From NCBI GenBank assembly GCA_022072055.1, contig JAJVIK010000013.1, positions 272,878-336,877 of the forward strand: DNA of 64,000 bases. Direction: 5' to 3'. The notes under the pieces were generated by a model. It had not been told where the DNA came from, did not search any database, and saw only the letters and a list, made by a program, of their open reading frames with translations. Origin of the DNA: a bacterium (GTDB lineage: Bacteria > Hinthialibacterota > Hinthialibacteria > OLB16). Made by a program: the position numbers and the translations under genes. Positions 1-9,441 of this stretch are shown piece by piece; the first letter of the stretch is position 1, and each line of letters starts with the position of its first letter.

Positions 1-909
1 GCGATCCGTGAGCAGCCTGAGCATCAGGCATCCATCAAAGAACGAGGTTATAAAGAGCCGGTCCCCCCGGATCACCGGAGAGGGAACATGCATGACCATC
101 TTGGTCGGGCGGAAGGGGTGCTTCCAGTACACCTCTCCACTCTCGGGCGCCACTCCGACCACATGATTCCCCGTGACACAGACCAGCACGCGCTTCCCGG
201 CCTGGTCGATCAGGATGGGTGAGGAATATGAGGCCGAGTCTTCCACCGCCCTCCATTTCTCTTCGCCGCCGGCTGGGTCGAACGCGACCAGGCAGCCCCC
301 CCCCTCGCCACCGATTTGGAGGATGACCCGATCCCCATCCGCGATCGGCGAGGCGGAGAGCCCCCAGATCGGCATCCGAACGTGGTATTCGGCTGCAAGG
401 TCCTTGGACCAGAGAATTCGCCCGCTCACCGCATCAAGGCAGTGAAAGTGGCCCATCGTTCCGAGCGCGAATGCGCGCCCCTCCCGGACAGTGACCGACG
501 CTCGCGGCCCGAGGGGATAGTCCACCTCATAGCGGCACCTGTAAGAGTGAGTCCAAAGAGGCTTCCCATCATCGGCTCTGAAACAGAGGACGCGCTCAAC
601 CTCCTCAGGCTCGGTGAGGCGGTCCATCACGAAAACTTTGCCTTCGGAGACTGTCGGTCCGTTGAACCCACCGCCGACTGCGGCGGTCCACTTGGGCGCG
701 AGGCGGGCGGAGGGAAACGAGCTGAGGACGCCGGTTTCGTTCCAAGAGGCGTCCCGCCTTGGTCCGCGCCACTGGGGCCAGTCCTCGGCCTGAACCATCG
801 TGAGAGGGCCCCAAAGCAAGGTTGCGCCAAGGGGAAAGGCGAGCGCGCGACGAATCCTTCGGGGGGTCCGAAGGCGCCTTCCATCATGGGGCGGAACGGA
901 TTGCGTCAT
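1..909 (-). CDS. Secreted PQQ-like beta-propeller repeat protein, 3' end cut by window edge
   Basis: The first 303 codons of a minus-strand gene are present; the C-terminus lies off the left edge. The N-terminus has an Arg-rich n-region, a hydrophobic stretch and an Ala-x-Ala-like end just before EDWPQWRGP, so export is likely. The motif DWPQWRGP, then KWTAAVGGGFNGPTVSEGK and VFVMDRLTE, and later SYSSPILIDQAGKRVLVCVTG with SGEVYWKHPF, are typical of the PQQ-binding-like/BamB-type propeller proteins that are abundant in Planctomycetes-like genomes. Each blade has the G-x-(V/L)-x-W pattern. The start at 909 is the ATG that gives the signal peptide. These proteins bind substrates or act as scaffolds; no reaction can be assigned here. 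It follows the ferredoxin gene on the same strand with a hairpin in between. Confidence 0.85.
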   Translation of the reverse strand, partial: MTQSVPPHDGRRLRTPRRIRRALAFPLGATLLWGPLTMVQAEDWPQWRGPRRDASWNETGVLSSFPSARLAPKWTAAVGGGFNGPTVSEGKVFVMDRLTEPEEVERVLCFRADDGKPLWTHSYRCRYEVDYPLGPRASVTVREGRAFALGTMGHFHCLDAVSGRILWSKDLAAEYHVRMPIWGLSASPIADGDRVILQIGGEGGGCLVAFDPAGGEEKWRAVEDSASYSSPILIDQAGKRVLVCVTGNHVVGVAPESGEVYWKHPFRPTKMVMHVPSPVIRGDRLFITSFFDGCLMLRLLTDR

Positions 910-926
910 AGCCTGTCCAAGAAACA

Positions 927-962
927 CGAACCCCCTGGGTCATGGGGGACACAGGGGGTTCG
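927..962 (-). terminator. Stem-loop between ferredoxin and propeller genes
   Basis: A perfect 11-bp inverted repeat (arms CGAACCCCCTG at 927-937 and its complement at 952-962) lies just after the ferredoxin stop on the minus strand. A short T-rich stretch follows on that strand, consistent with a rho-independent terminator for the ferredoxin transcript. Confidence 0.55.
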
Positions 963-985
963 CGCGGTCAGTATGTGTTCTCGTT

Positions 986-1288
986 TCAGTCGGCGTTGGC
1001 CAGTTTCGGGTCCCACTTGGGGCCATGGACCACGGAGGCCTTGTCGCTGACTCGCTTGCTCTCATCAAAATCGAAACCCGCGTTCTTCTCCGTCCACTCC
1101 TTGGGGGCTTCCGAATCCGGGAAGATGGCGTTGACCGGGCACACCGGCGCGCAGGCGTCGCAATCGATGCATTCCTCCGGGTTGATGTACAGCATGTCAT
1201 CCCCCTGATAGAAGCACTCAACCGGGCAAACCTCCGCGCAATCTCCATACTTGCAGTTCACACACGGTTCAGTCACAACGTAAGCCAT
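986..1288 (-). CDS. fdxA: 7Fe ferredoxin (3Fe-4S plus 4Fe-4S)
   Basis: This 100-residue cytosolic electron carrier matches the FdxA/Azotobacter FdI family in length and Cys spacing. Cys9, Cys17 and Cys50 are placed to hold the 3Fe-4S cluster; Cys21, Cys40, Cys43 and Cys46 to hold the 4Fe-4S cluster. The pattern CIDCDACAPVCPV is the second cluster loop. The acidic C-terminal tail (about residues 58-100) is typical of this family. A strong ribosome site (AAGGAGA) sits 6 nt before the ATG. It stands alone downstream of the secretin gene, so nothing in the sequence names its redox partner. Confidence 0.93.
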   Translation of the reverse strand: MAYVVTEPCVNCKYGDCAEVCPVECFYQGDDMLYINPEECIDCDACAPVCPVNAIFPDSEAPKEWTEKNAGFDFDESKRVSDKASVVHGPKWDPKLANAD

Positions 1289-1449
1289 TGAGATTCTCCT
1301 TGGGTATTTCTGCCGGCGGTCCGAACAATCGGGCCCGGTCTGGCACGTAGTTGAAGCAAGTTTAGTCGAAGCGCGCCCGGTTTAGAAGGGAATCTCGCCT
1401 TCACGCTCAGGTGATCGGCTTCCGGGAGTTCCCCCTCGGGGGTGGCCTT

Positions 1450-4400
1450 CTAATCCTCGGGGATGATTCGAGAGGTGACCAGAATGAGGAGATTCTGGGT
1501 CGTTTCGGCGTCCGACTTCTGGGTAAAGAGGGTGGAGAGGCCGGGGATGTAGCCGAACAACGGGGTCCGCCCCTCATTGTGGTTGAGTTCGCGGCGAAGC
1601 AGACCGCCGATGACCAGGGTGTCGCCGTCCTTAACCCGCACCCGGAGAGTGGCGCGGCGTGTGTCCGTGGCGGGTTCGCCCACGGGGTCCAGGCCGCCGG
1701 TGATCGGGTTCGGGACAAGCAATGGATCGCCCGGCACCTCCAGTTCCGGTTCGAGGTCCAGCTCAATATGCCCATCGCCGGTTACAATCGGCACGGTGGT
1801 GAGCGTGAATCCAAATTCGGCGCTTCCGGTTTGCGGGGTTACAATCGGGATATCGCTGCCTTGGGGCACGGTGAGGTCATACCCTGAAATGAACGGGATG
1901 GTTTCGCCGAGGAACACCTCACCCTCCGCTCCGGACACCACGGTCAGTTTCGGAGCGGTCAGGATGCGTATCTCGGAAAACTGGGAGAGCATGGTGAGGG
2001 CGGCGTCGACCGTGGTGCGCCCAAGCGTGGCGAGAGTCAGGGTGGACCCAATCGGACTGTTGGGCTGGCTGATGAAATCCGCCGCGGCATCCGACAGCGT
2101 GAAGCCCGGGCCCGGCTCATCATCATCATCAATTTCAAGCAAGTTGTTGATGGTCATGGTGACTCCGAAGGAATCATCGGAGTTGTAGCTCAGTTCGACC
2201 AATCGGACCTCGACTTCGACCTGCTCCACCGGGATATCCAGGCGCTCGATCAGGTCCTCGGCCTTATCCAGGTCGGACAAGCGGAACCCGCTGAGCACAA
2301 GCTGCTTGGTGGAGATATCGGCGGTGACAATGACCGGAATGATGCCGAACAGGCCGAACTGGCCCTGAGTCTGAAACTGTTGCTGCTGGTTGAACTGTTG
2401 GAAATTTCCTTGCTGGCCGATACGGCTCCCCCCGCCGCCCGCAAAGCGAACGCCGAGGACCAGACCCTGCAGCGCCTGTCCGAGGCTGACCACCTCACGG
2501 CGGCGCGCGAGCACGGTGCGAGTCAGGTTGGTGGTCTCCGTGATTCCAGACAAATACTCCTCAATCTTCTTGAGGTTGTCCGGCATATCGACCACGTCAA
2601 TCGTGCCCTCGTCCAGGTCGGGGTACATGACCCGTCCCTCGGCGGCGGCTTCCTCGATGCTTTGGCTGCCATAGAGGAGACTCTGGAAGACTTGCTTGGT
2701 GAAGTTAACCTGGTTCTGGCGTCGGAGGACCGCGTCGGGCGTGTCGCTGCGGCGGTCTTCGGCGGGAACGACCACGAACTTGCGGGCCTTGAGCTCGCGT
2801 TCGGTGACTTGGCTGACAAATTTCGGATCGCGCATCAGGCGGCGCACGAGTTCGAGTTTCTCGGGAGTCTGGCGGATGATCATGATGCCGGATCGTTCGT
2901 CATACACGAGGTACGGCTGGTCGTCCTTGAACTCCGACTTGAATTCGGCGTCGCCAAAGAGGCGCAGATTGATGATACGGGCCAGGTTTTCCCCGCCGCT
3001 CTTGGGGAGACGGAAGGTCTCCACCAGCATCGGCGGGTTTTCGACTTGGAGCTGGTTTGTCTTGTAGAGCTGGAGGAACTGCTCGACGAGTTCCACATTG
3101 TGGCTGCTGTCTCGCACGACCAGCTCCAGGTTGAACTTGCTCAGGAAGAAGGTCCGTCCGGGAATGGTGGCATCGATGTCCCGCGGCTCGACCTTCCCGA
3201 GGATCACTTCGCGCAACGCCTCGGAATAGTCATCCGTTTCCCTGCCCCCCAGGTGATCCATCGCCAAGCGCTTCAGGGCTTGATACTGCTGTTCGGTGAG
3301 CGGGAAGCGCTTGGAGACCAGATCTCGGGTGACTTCGATGATGTTGGTCCCCGGCTGCCGCTTCCAGGCGTAGCCGTTCAGGGAAAGGACCTGATCCAGG
3401 AACTGGCGGTAAGTGAGCTCTGTGGTGCGGAGGGCGTTGATGTCTCCATCCACGCCCGCGCCGGTGATGATCTGCAGGTCGGCGATTGCGCCCATGGTGG
3501 AGAGGATCGAGTTGATGTTGACCGGCGTGTCTTGCTCCAAGACAAAGGTCTTGGTGTTGAGGAGATCCTCCACGCGGGCGTCCACATCGGATCGGCGAGT
3601 GCTCTCCTCCTTGGCGCGCGCGGCCTGGGCGTGGGAGTCGGCGTATTTCTCGAGGAAGGCCTGCGCGGTGGGATTATTCGGGTCGAGGTCGGCGGCCTTC
3701 TGCCACATTTCATAGGCGGTCAGTATGTCGCCGCGCTCGTTGGCGCGAACGCCGGTTTCAATCAGTTCCTGGATCTGTCCCTCCGTGGTGGCCGGGGGCT
3801 TGTAATCGGGAATCGACGGAATCGGCGCGGCCGGGCTGGATTCCGGCGTCACCTGCGGCGCGGAGGCGGGGACCGGCTCCGGGGCGACCGCCGGGGCCGC
3901 CTGCGCCATTTCAATTGAGCGGGACCTGGGCGCCTGATTCTCGGAGGCGATTTCCGGCAAGGCCGGGGTGGTCTGGGATGGCTTCCAGGCGGGCGTGGCT
4001 GGGGGTTGGGGAGATGATGCGGCCCCTGTCGAGAGCCATGGGTCGAAGACCGCTTGGTCGGAATTCGCGGCCACCAGGGTCGAGGGCGGCTCAGCCGCGG
4101 TTACCGATCGGCCTTCCTCCTCGCCGAGAAGTTTGTCGATGCGCATCAAGTAGACTTGAGCGGTCTCATATTCGCCTGCGTTGTCGGGGGGAACATCCTT
4201 GAGGAACTCGCGGGCTCCCACCAAGTCCCCGGCGCTGAACAAGTCCCTTCCCACCTCGAAGGAATTCCGCGAAGGGGAGGTGTTGATCGGAGCGCCCTCC
4301 CGCGAAGAGGAGACCAGGGTTGTGGACCTGGTTTTCGCTTCGCCATCGTCTGTCTTGCCCAGAAGGTCGCACTGGGCCAAGTACTGTTGGGAGGGAGCGT

Positions 4401-5292
4401 GGTCCGGGGCGATTCTCAAGACCTCGCTGAAGCCGGCGCGCGCGGTCTGATAATCCCCCGCGAGGAAAGCCTCCATCCCTTTCTCATAAACCGGTTTGAT
4501 CCGTGAAACGACATCACCCGAACCCGAGCCGGCCTCCGAGGCCTTCTCGCGTTTGGATTCAATTGCGACCAGCCGGAGTTGGGCATCCTCCGAATTGGGG
4601 AAAAGACGCAAGACTTCCTGGTAAAGTCGTGAGGCTCGATCGAGGTCTCCCGCTTGCTCGGCCTCGAAACCCTTCCCGAACAGCTCGGCGGCCTGGGCCA
4701 GCGCCGCGTTTTCTCCGGAGGGCTTGGCTTGCGTGTCCTCGGTGAGCAGCAATTCCCCGACACTGGCCTCGTCGCCGGGCTTGGGGGCGGAGGCCTTGGC
4801 CTCTTGGACTCGTTTCAGCCCCTCTTTGGCGTCATAGCATTCCGGATCGAGTTGAATGGCCTGCTGGAAGAAAGCTTCGCTGTTGTCGTACTGCCTTTCA
4901 GCCAGGGATTGAATGCCGCGCGCGACATAGTTCTTAATCAATTGGTCGCGCTTCTCACGCTCCACGCCCTTGAGCGCCGCGCCTTGGGAGGCGGCCCCCT
5001 CGGCCTTGGCGAACAGGTCGGAGGCGGCCTTGGCTTTCTTGAGACGATCCTGGAGGGTGGCCACGGAGGATGGCGCGCGGGACCCGGTGTCCCAACTTGC
5101 AAGGGCGCGCTCCGCTTCCTCGAAGTGACCGGTGTTGATGAGGTCCTCGATCACCGGAAGGGGAATTCGGCTGGGCTCGGCCACCAATCTCTCTGGGGAT
5201 GTTCGCGCCGAGCTCGCCGTGTTTCCGGCGGCGGACCATCCTTCACCGGGAAACAGCAGCAGCGCGAGGACAAAACAAGGCAGGATACGCAT
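1450..5292 (-). CDS. TPR-secretin, type IV pilus / type II secretion outer-membrane channel
   Basis: A 1280-aa protein. I place the start at 5292, where MRILPCFVLALLLFPGEGWSA gives a clean signal peptide; the frame stays open upstream to 5412. The first half holds four TPR-like units (about residues 125-160, 207-237, 269-300, 510-550) separated by Pro/Ala-rich linkers. At about 590 an STN/secretin N0-like segment starts (NINSILSTMGAIADLQIITG). The C-terminal 280 residues are a classic secretin: FSEIRILTAPKLTVVSG, GETIPFISGY, the Q..GFTLTTVP strand and GDTLVIGGLLRR, ending near the stop. It would form the outer-membrane gate for the PilM/PilN platform encoded upstream on the same strand. The long TPR front end is unusual compared with PilQ or GspD (about 650-750 aa). 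Confidence 0.9.
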   Translation of the reverse strand: MRILPCFVLALLLFPGEGWSAAGNTASSARTSPERLVAEPSRIPLPVIEDLINTGHFEEAERALASWDTGSRAPSSVATLQDRLKKAKAASDLFAKAEGAASQGAALKGVEREKRDQLIKNYVARGIQSLAERQYDNSEAFFQQAIQLDPECYDAKEGLKRVQEAKASAPKPGDEASVGELLLTEDTQAKPSGENAALAQAAELFGKGFEAEQAGDLDRASRLYQEVLRLFPNSEDAQLRLVAIESKREKASEAGSGSGDVVSRIKPVYEKGMEAFLAGDYQTARAGFSEVLRIAPDHAPSQQYLAQCDLLGKTDDGEAKTRSTTLVSSSREGAPINTSPSRNSFEVGRDLFSAGDLVGAREFLKDVPPDNAGEYETAQVYLMRIDKLLGEEEGRSVTAAEPPSTLVAANSDQAVFDPWLSTGAASSPQPPATPAWKPSQTTPALPEIASENQAPRSRSIEMAQAAPAVAPEPVPASAPQVTPESSPAAPIPSIPDYKPPATTEGQIQELIETGVRANERGDILTAYEMWQKAADLDPNNPTAQAFLEKYADSHAQAARAKEESTRRSDVDARVEDLLNTKTFVLEQDTPVNINSILSTMGAIADLQIITGAGVDGDINALRTTELTYRQFLDQVLSLNGYAWKRQPGTNIIEVTRDLVSKRFPLTEQQYQALKRLAMDHLGGRETDDYSEALREVILGKVEPRDIDATIPGRTFFLSKFNLELVVRDSSHNVELVEQFLQLYKTNQLQVENPPMLVETFRLPKSGGENLARIINLRLFGDAEFKSEFKDDQPYLVYDERSGIMIIRQTPEKLELVRRLMRDPKFVSQVTERELKARKFVVVPAEDRRSDTPDAVLRRQNQVNFTKQVFQSLLYGSQSIEEAAAEGRVMYPDLDEGTIDVVDMPDNLKKIEEYLSGITETTNLTRTVLARRREVVSLGQALQGLVLGVRFAGGGGSRIGQQGNFQQFNQQQQFQTQGQFGLFGIIPVIVTADISTKQLVLSGFRLSDLDKAEDLIERLDIPVEQVEVEVRLVELSYNSDDSFGVTMTINNLLEIDDDDEPGPGFTLSDAAADFISQPNSPIGSTLTLATLGRTTVDAALTMLSQFSEIRILTAPKLTVVSGAEGEVFLGETIPFISGYDLTVPQGSDIPIVTPQTGSAEFGFTLTTVPIVTGDGHIELDLEPELEVPGDPLLVPNPITGGLDPVGEPATDTRRATLRVRVKDGDTLVIGGLLRRELNHNEGRTPLFGYIPGLSTLFTQKSDAETTQNLLILVTSRIIPED

Positions 5293-5805
5293 GGAGGGAC
5301 CGTTGGATATCCATCGGCGCCATCTGAATTCCTCGATTGTCGCGGCAAAGCTTGCGCCCGTCAGGCCAGGCATCCGACAAGACCTCCAGCAGCGGCATGG
5401 AAAAGCAATCACGCTCTCAATTCAGCCCGGAAGGAAAATTCCAGACTTTCCCCCTAGTAGTTTTCGGATGACGGGAGCTCAACCTTGAGCGAGACTCGTC
5501 ACCCCCCCACACCCAGCCGTGGAAAAGGCCGGGTCGCATCCTCAGGTCACTTATGGGGTGGATTCAACTCGCCCGCACTCCGGAAACTCTCGTCCAGACG
5601 CCTAACGCCTGATTGGGTGCGTGAAGTTGTCTACGAGTCGCTCCACCGTGGCTTTCAATCCCTTAACGGACAAATTACACAAACGTCCAACCGTGCAAAA
5701 ACAAGCCAAAGTTAGTCCATCAAATCAAATCTGTCAATCGCTCGGCTCCCCTTTTTGAGTGGGCCTCCTCAAGTTATCCACAGCCTCCCTAGGATAACCC
5801 GGGCC
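5293..5805. other. 513-bp region without a gene, upstream of the secretin
   Basis: No convincing coding frame is present; a 76-codon plus-strand frame at 5485-5715 has low-complexity content and no ribosome site. The interval holds a candidate minus-strand promoter (5709-5737) and a single perfect DnaA-box 9-mer at 5774-5782, which is not clustered and is probably chance. It separates the secretin from the rest of the pilus genes, so the secretin may have its own promoter. Confidence 0.5.
5709..5737 (-). promoter_or_regulatory. Candidate sigma-70-type promoter for the secretin gene
   Basis: On the minus strand a perfect TTGACA (plus coordinates 5732-5737) is followed after exactly 17 nt by TAACTT (5709-5714). 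The -35 box is ideal and the -10 box weak. It would leave a leader of about 400 nt before the secretin ATG at 5292. Confidence 0.35.
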
Positions 5806-7218
5806 TTATTTCAGTTTCAGACGAAGCTGCTTGAGCCGGTTTTGGTGCTCTTTAAGCCTCTTCATGGCCTCCCCGTAGGCGGCTCGCGCCTGCCGGATTC
5901 CCTTGTTTGTCCGGACCATGTCGTTGACTTTCTCGATGGTTTCGACAATGCGCTGGACAGTATCCTTGTATTCCTGGCTGGAGTCATCGAGGCGGGCCAG
6001 CTTTTCGATTTCGGCATCGACCGAGTCCAACATCTTGGCGATCTCCGCCACCCCTTCCGCCGCGCGAATTTTCAGGAGGAAACCCTCATACTCCCGCCGA
6101 TCCGCCGCCGCCTTGGGGTCCTCCAGCATCTGGAGGGTGTCGAAATTCTTGAGAATCTCCTCGAGAGCCTCGCGCTTGTCCTGGTATCCCTCGACCGCCG
6201 CCAGGGCGCTGATGCGTTGACGAACCTGGTTGATACGTGACTCGCGGTCCCCCTCCAGTTTGGTCTGGAGCTCCTGAACGCGGTCGCGCTGGGCCTGTTC
6301 GAGGATGGTGGAGTCCGGATCGAGTTGAGTCAAAAGGTCCTTGAAGGCGCGAAGCCTCTGGAGAATCCCCGCCACGGTCTCGGCCGGGGCTTGGGAATCG
6401 AGCTGCCCCCCATCTCGGACCAAGGAGTCATACTCTCGCCGGATCAAGGTCTGGTTCAGGTTGAGACGGGACTGGGCCAGGGAGTCCAAAAGGCTCCGGC
6501 CCTCCGCAAGCTTGGACTCGATGCTCTTGTTTTCATTGGCGCACTGCGGGTTCGCGGCCGCGTTCTCGACCGCGCGAGTGAGGGAAATGTGAGCCTGATT
6601 GAGGGCCTCAATCGACTGGTAGAGGTCGGTCTGATCGGTGCGCGAGGCCGATTCACTGGTGCTTCGGGCGCCATCGATCGCGGCCCCGAGAGCTTGTGAA
6701 CTGTCCTCGCAAATCAGGTTGGCCAGGATTTCGGAGGGGGGACTTGGCCAATCGAGGATTCTCCCCTTGGAGTCATCCTTACAGTATTCCTCGAGCTTCT
6801 TGATGGCGGTCTTCGGGTCTCCCGCCGCGATGGCATCCTGATAGTCCTTCTTCAGCCCCGAGAGACGGTCCTTGAGAAGCTTGTAGTTGCCGGCCTCGGT
6901 GAAGATCGGGTTGGCCGAGATGGGGTCCAAATCCTTCACTTGAACCTGGCGAAAGATCTCGGCGGCGTTGGTCGGGGAGTTCAGCGAATTGCCCTGCCCG
7001 CCGCCTCCCTGCCCCGGCATGCCCGGATCCACCGGGGCGCGAACGACCTCTTTCCATTTGTTCTGCCAGATCTCCTCAGGGTCCTGCTCCTTGATGGCCT
7101 GGCCCTTGTTCATGAAGAAGAAAATCCCCCCCACCGCGAGGAGCACCAGGAGCCAGTCGCGGTACTTGGAGAACTGTTTGAGGAGTTTTTCCAATGCCGA
7201 TTTCATGGATGCATTCAC
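5806..7218 (-). CDS. Coiled-coil inner-membrane protein in the pilus/secretion cluster
   Basis: A 470-aa protein with one membrane span at about residues 22-38 (DWLLVLLAVGGIFFFMN) and a long, charged, heptad-rich remainder. It begins 12 bp after the PilM-PilN fusion gene, the slot usually taken by PilO/PilP or GspM. I cannot align it with PilO, and it is about twice PilO's length, so a PilO-like periplasmic spacer role is inference from position and topology. Two ATGs, 7218 and 7206, are possible; a GGTGA motif sits directly before the first and about 9 nt before the second, so the second is at least as good. Confidence 0.7.
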   Translation of the reverse strand: MNASMKSALEKLLKQFSKYRDWLLVLLAVGGIFFFMNKGQAIKEQDPEEIWQNKWKEVVRAPVDPGMPGQGGGGQGNSLNSPTNAAEIFRQVQVKDLDPISANPIFTEAGNYKLLKDRLSGLKKDYQDAIAAGDPKTAIKKLEEYCKDDSKGRILDWPSPPSEILANLICEDSSQALGAAIDGARSTSESASRTDQTDLYQSIEALNQAHISLTRAVENAAANPQCANENKSIESKLAEGRSLLDSLAQSRLNLNQTLIRREYDSLVRDGGQLDSQAPAETVAGILQRLRAFKDLLTQLDPDSTILEQAQRDRVQELQTKLEGDRESRINQVRQRISALAAVEGYQDKREALEEILKNFDTLQMLEDPKAAADRREYEGFLLKIRAAEGVAEIAKMLDSVDAEIEKLARLDDSSQEYKDTVQRIVETIEKVNDMVRTNKGIRQARAAYGEAMKRLKEHQNRLKQLRLKLK

Positions 7219-7229
7219 CTATCTCACGA

Positions 7230-9329
7230 TCACATCGGGGGCGGGCCGCCCATTGGCGGTCCTCCCATTGGAGGGCCTCCCATTGGAGGGCCACCCATCG
7301 GCGGGCCACCCATGCCCTCCGCCCCCATCCCACCCTCGGCGCCGGGAAGCACTTCGGCATCGGTCCGCGGGGTGAGATCCTTCACCTCCATCTTGCCTTG
7401 CAGGATGGACTGTATCTCCTCCTGCGAAATCTCGTAGCGCATGACATCCTGCCGCTTGTTGTTCTGGAAGGCGATGGTCACCCGCACGGTCTGAAAACCA
7501 AGCTGGGCCTCGTTCTGGGCGTTGAGAATATCCTGAACCAGTTCGCTCTTCTCCGCCTCGTTAAAGGGTTCGAAGACCACGACTCGGATGGCCGCGCTTT
7601 GCTTGCTCCCCGGCGGAGTGCTGTGGTCGGTAAGGGAGACATCCAGCGGCTCAATGTTGAAGGTCTGAAGTTTCTCCCGGAACTTGCTGAGTTCGAGCGA
7701 GGGGTTGCGTTCCACCTTGGCCTTCAGGGCGAATTTGACTCCATCCGGGAGCGGTTGGATGTCCGGCACAAGCAGGTCGCGTAGGCGCGTGGCCTCCTTC
7801 ATCTGCTCCTTGAAGGGATCCACCGATTCCTTGCTCGCGCCGCGCATCTGGACCTTGATTTCACTGGTGTCCATGTCCACCGCCTCGACCCAAGTCTCTC
7901 CGAGCGGGACCTTCTCGGCGAGTTCGGCGAGGGTAAGCCCGATAACCCCCCGGCTGAGGCCGATCTCGCGGAGATAGGAAACCCGCTCCTCCACGGTCTT
8001 GGTGGATTCGATGTAGGAGCGAATATGTTTGGCGTTCTCGCTGCGCGTGCTGTCAAGGTTGGACTCAAGGGTGATCGAGGCCGCCTCGATCACCTCGATC
8101 GACTGCCCCATGGTCACTACCGAGAAGCCGATCAGGAAGGCGAGCAGAATCCCCTCGGCCGCGAGCACCGCGCGGCGCTTCTCGAACTCCTTCTGACGAA
8201 TAATCGCCGGGGGCAGGAAGTTCATCCGGAGCGGGATGCTCGGCACATTCCTCTGACACTGGCCCAGCAGCACCGCGGCGGTGGTCTCGATGGGGGCCGA
8301 TTGGAGACTCTCCACGTTCACCAAGGTTCCCTCGAAGGGGCTGCGAACCTCGGCGGGAATCCCGAGACGGTCGGTGATGAACCCGCCGATCCCGGGGCAG
8401 CGGGCGGTGCCGCCCGTGAGGATGATTCTCGACACCGGCTCGCCATCCGGTTGAGACACATAAAAGTCGAGGGTCCGGCGGATCTCATTGGAGATCCCAT
8501 CGAAGGCTTTGGAGAGGAACACTCGCACGCGCGCGGCCTGGTTACGCTCCCCGTAGGCGAGCGGGTCGGTCTGGCGGTCAATGGTGGAATCGAGTTCTCC
8601 GAGGCTGACCTTCAGTTCCTCGGCCGCCTCCCAATCCAAGCTCATCTGATCCGCGAGGGCCTTGGTGAGTTGGTCCCCGGCCTGAGGGGCGGAGCGAATA
8701 AACTCAATCCGCCCTTGCTTGCAGACAATGATGTCCGTGGTGGAGGCGCCGATATCCACCAGCGCGGTCACCTCGTCGGGATTCTCGGACAACTGCGGGA
8801 AATAGGCGTTGAACAGCGAGAGGGTGGTGACATCGATGGTGTCCGGCACCAACCCACCGCTCTTGAGCATTTCACAGAACTGGTCGATGACGGTCTTCCG
8901 GACCGCGACCAGGGTGACTCCCAACTCGGGTCCATCGCTCTCGAACACATGCGAGTCGAGAATGATGTCCTCAATCGGGAACGGAATCTGCTGCCGGGCC
9001 TCATACTGGATGAGACGCTTGAGGCGGTCCCCGGAGACCTTGGGAATCTTCAGTTGGCGAACAAAGCTTGCGCGGCCGGGTATCGCGAATGAAACCTGCT
9101 TGGCCGAGAGGGAGTGACGGGAGAGAACTTCCTTGATCAGCTCCCCGATGCGCTCGGCCACCTGTTCGGGGGTGGTCTGGGGAGTGGCCCCGGTGCGGAC
9201 CGTATAGACTGACTGGAGTCGCGCCCACCGCCCCTTGGAACCCATCACCCCCACGCCCACCTTGAGCGTGTGGCGACCCGGATCAATCACAAGCAGCGAC
9301 TGCGATCCAAATCCAAAGGTGAAATTCAT
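7230..9329 (-). CDS. PilM-PilN fusion, type IV pilus-like assembly platform
   Basis: A 699-aa protein; the ATG at 9329 follows an AGAGGA ribosome site. The first 370 residues are a PilM actin-fold ATPase: phosphate-1 loop LLVIDPGRHTLKVGVG (12-27), IPFPIEDIILDSHVFE, the phosphate-2 loop ALVDIGASTTDIIV and adenosine loop ILTGGTARCPGIGGFI. A PilN-like segment follows: MNFLPPAIIRQKEFEKRR, a membrane span near residue 400, a coiled coil and the LAEKVPLGETWVEAVDMD ferredoxin-like core. PilM and PilN normally are separate proteins that bind each other through the conserved NLLP motif, so this is a natural fusion of partners. The C-terminus ends in about six Gly-Gly-Pro-Pro-Met units encoded by 15-bp tandem repeats. 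Confidence 0.9.
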   Translation of the reverse strand: MNFTFGFGSQSLLVIDPGRHTLKVGVGVMGSKGRWARLQSVYTVRTGATPQTTPEQVAERIGELIKEVLSRHSLSAKQVSFAIPGRASFVRQLKIPKVSGDRLKRLIQYEARQQIPFPIEDIILDSHVFESDGPELGVTLVAVRKTVIDQFCEMLKSGGLVPDTIDVTTLSLFNAYFPQLSENPDEVTALVDIGASTTDIIVCKQGRIEFIRSAPQAGDQLTKALADQMSLDWEAAEELKVSLGELDSTIDRQTDPLAYGERNQAARVRVFLSKAFDGISNEIRRTLDFYVSQPDGEPVSRIILTGGTARCPGIGGFITDRLGIPAEVRSPFEGTLVNVESLQSAPIETTAAVLLGQCQRNVPSIPLRMNFLPPAIIRQKEFEKRRAVLAAEGILLAFLIGFSVVTMGQSIEVIEAASITLESNLDSTRSENAKHIRSYIESTKTVEERVSYLREIGLSRGVIGLTLAELAEKVPLGETWVEAVDMDTSEIKVQMRGASKESVDPFKEQMKEATRLRDLLVPDIQPLPDGVKFALKAKVERNPSLELSKFREKLQTFNIEPLDVSLTDHSTPPGSKQSAAIRVVVFEPFNEAEKSELVQDILNAQNEAQLGFQTVRVTIAFQNNKRQDVMRYEISQEEIQSILQGKMEVKDLTPRTDAEVLPGAEGGMGAEGMGGPPMGGPPMGGPPMGGPPMGGPPPM
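7239..7314 (-). repeat. 15-bp coding tandem repeat (GGPPM units)
   Basis: About five near-identical 15-bp units encode the Gly-Gly-Pro-Pro-Met tail of the PilM-PilN fusion. Small third-base differences between units suggest slippage followed by drift. Copy number may vary between strains. Confidence 0.8.
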
Positions 9330-9441
9330 CGGTCCTCTTCTCTCAGCGCAGGCTCGCCGCCTTCCCCAGCCCCTTGAAGGCTCACACGAAACCGTCAATC
9401 AGGGAGTCTATCCGATCCCAAGTCAAGCGACAGGCATTTTT

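Noticed and set aside
1341..1356. TGGCACG followed by TTGAA, resembling a sigma-54 promoter
   Set aside because: The spacing is off by one, the -12 GC is missing, and no plus-strand gene follows.
2380..3918. Plus-strand open frame of 512 codons inside the secretin gene
   Set aside because: It mirrors the secretin codons, has no family features and no ribosome site; the minus-strand secretin is unmistakable.
5774..5782. Perfect DnaA box, with another at 57099-57107
   Set aside because: Single, isolated 9-mers expected by chance in 64 kb; the second lies in a coding frame.
7239..7314. Short tandem repeats considered as a CRISPR-like array
   Set aside because: Units are 15 bp, contiguous, in frame and without spacers.
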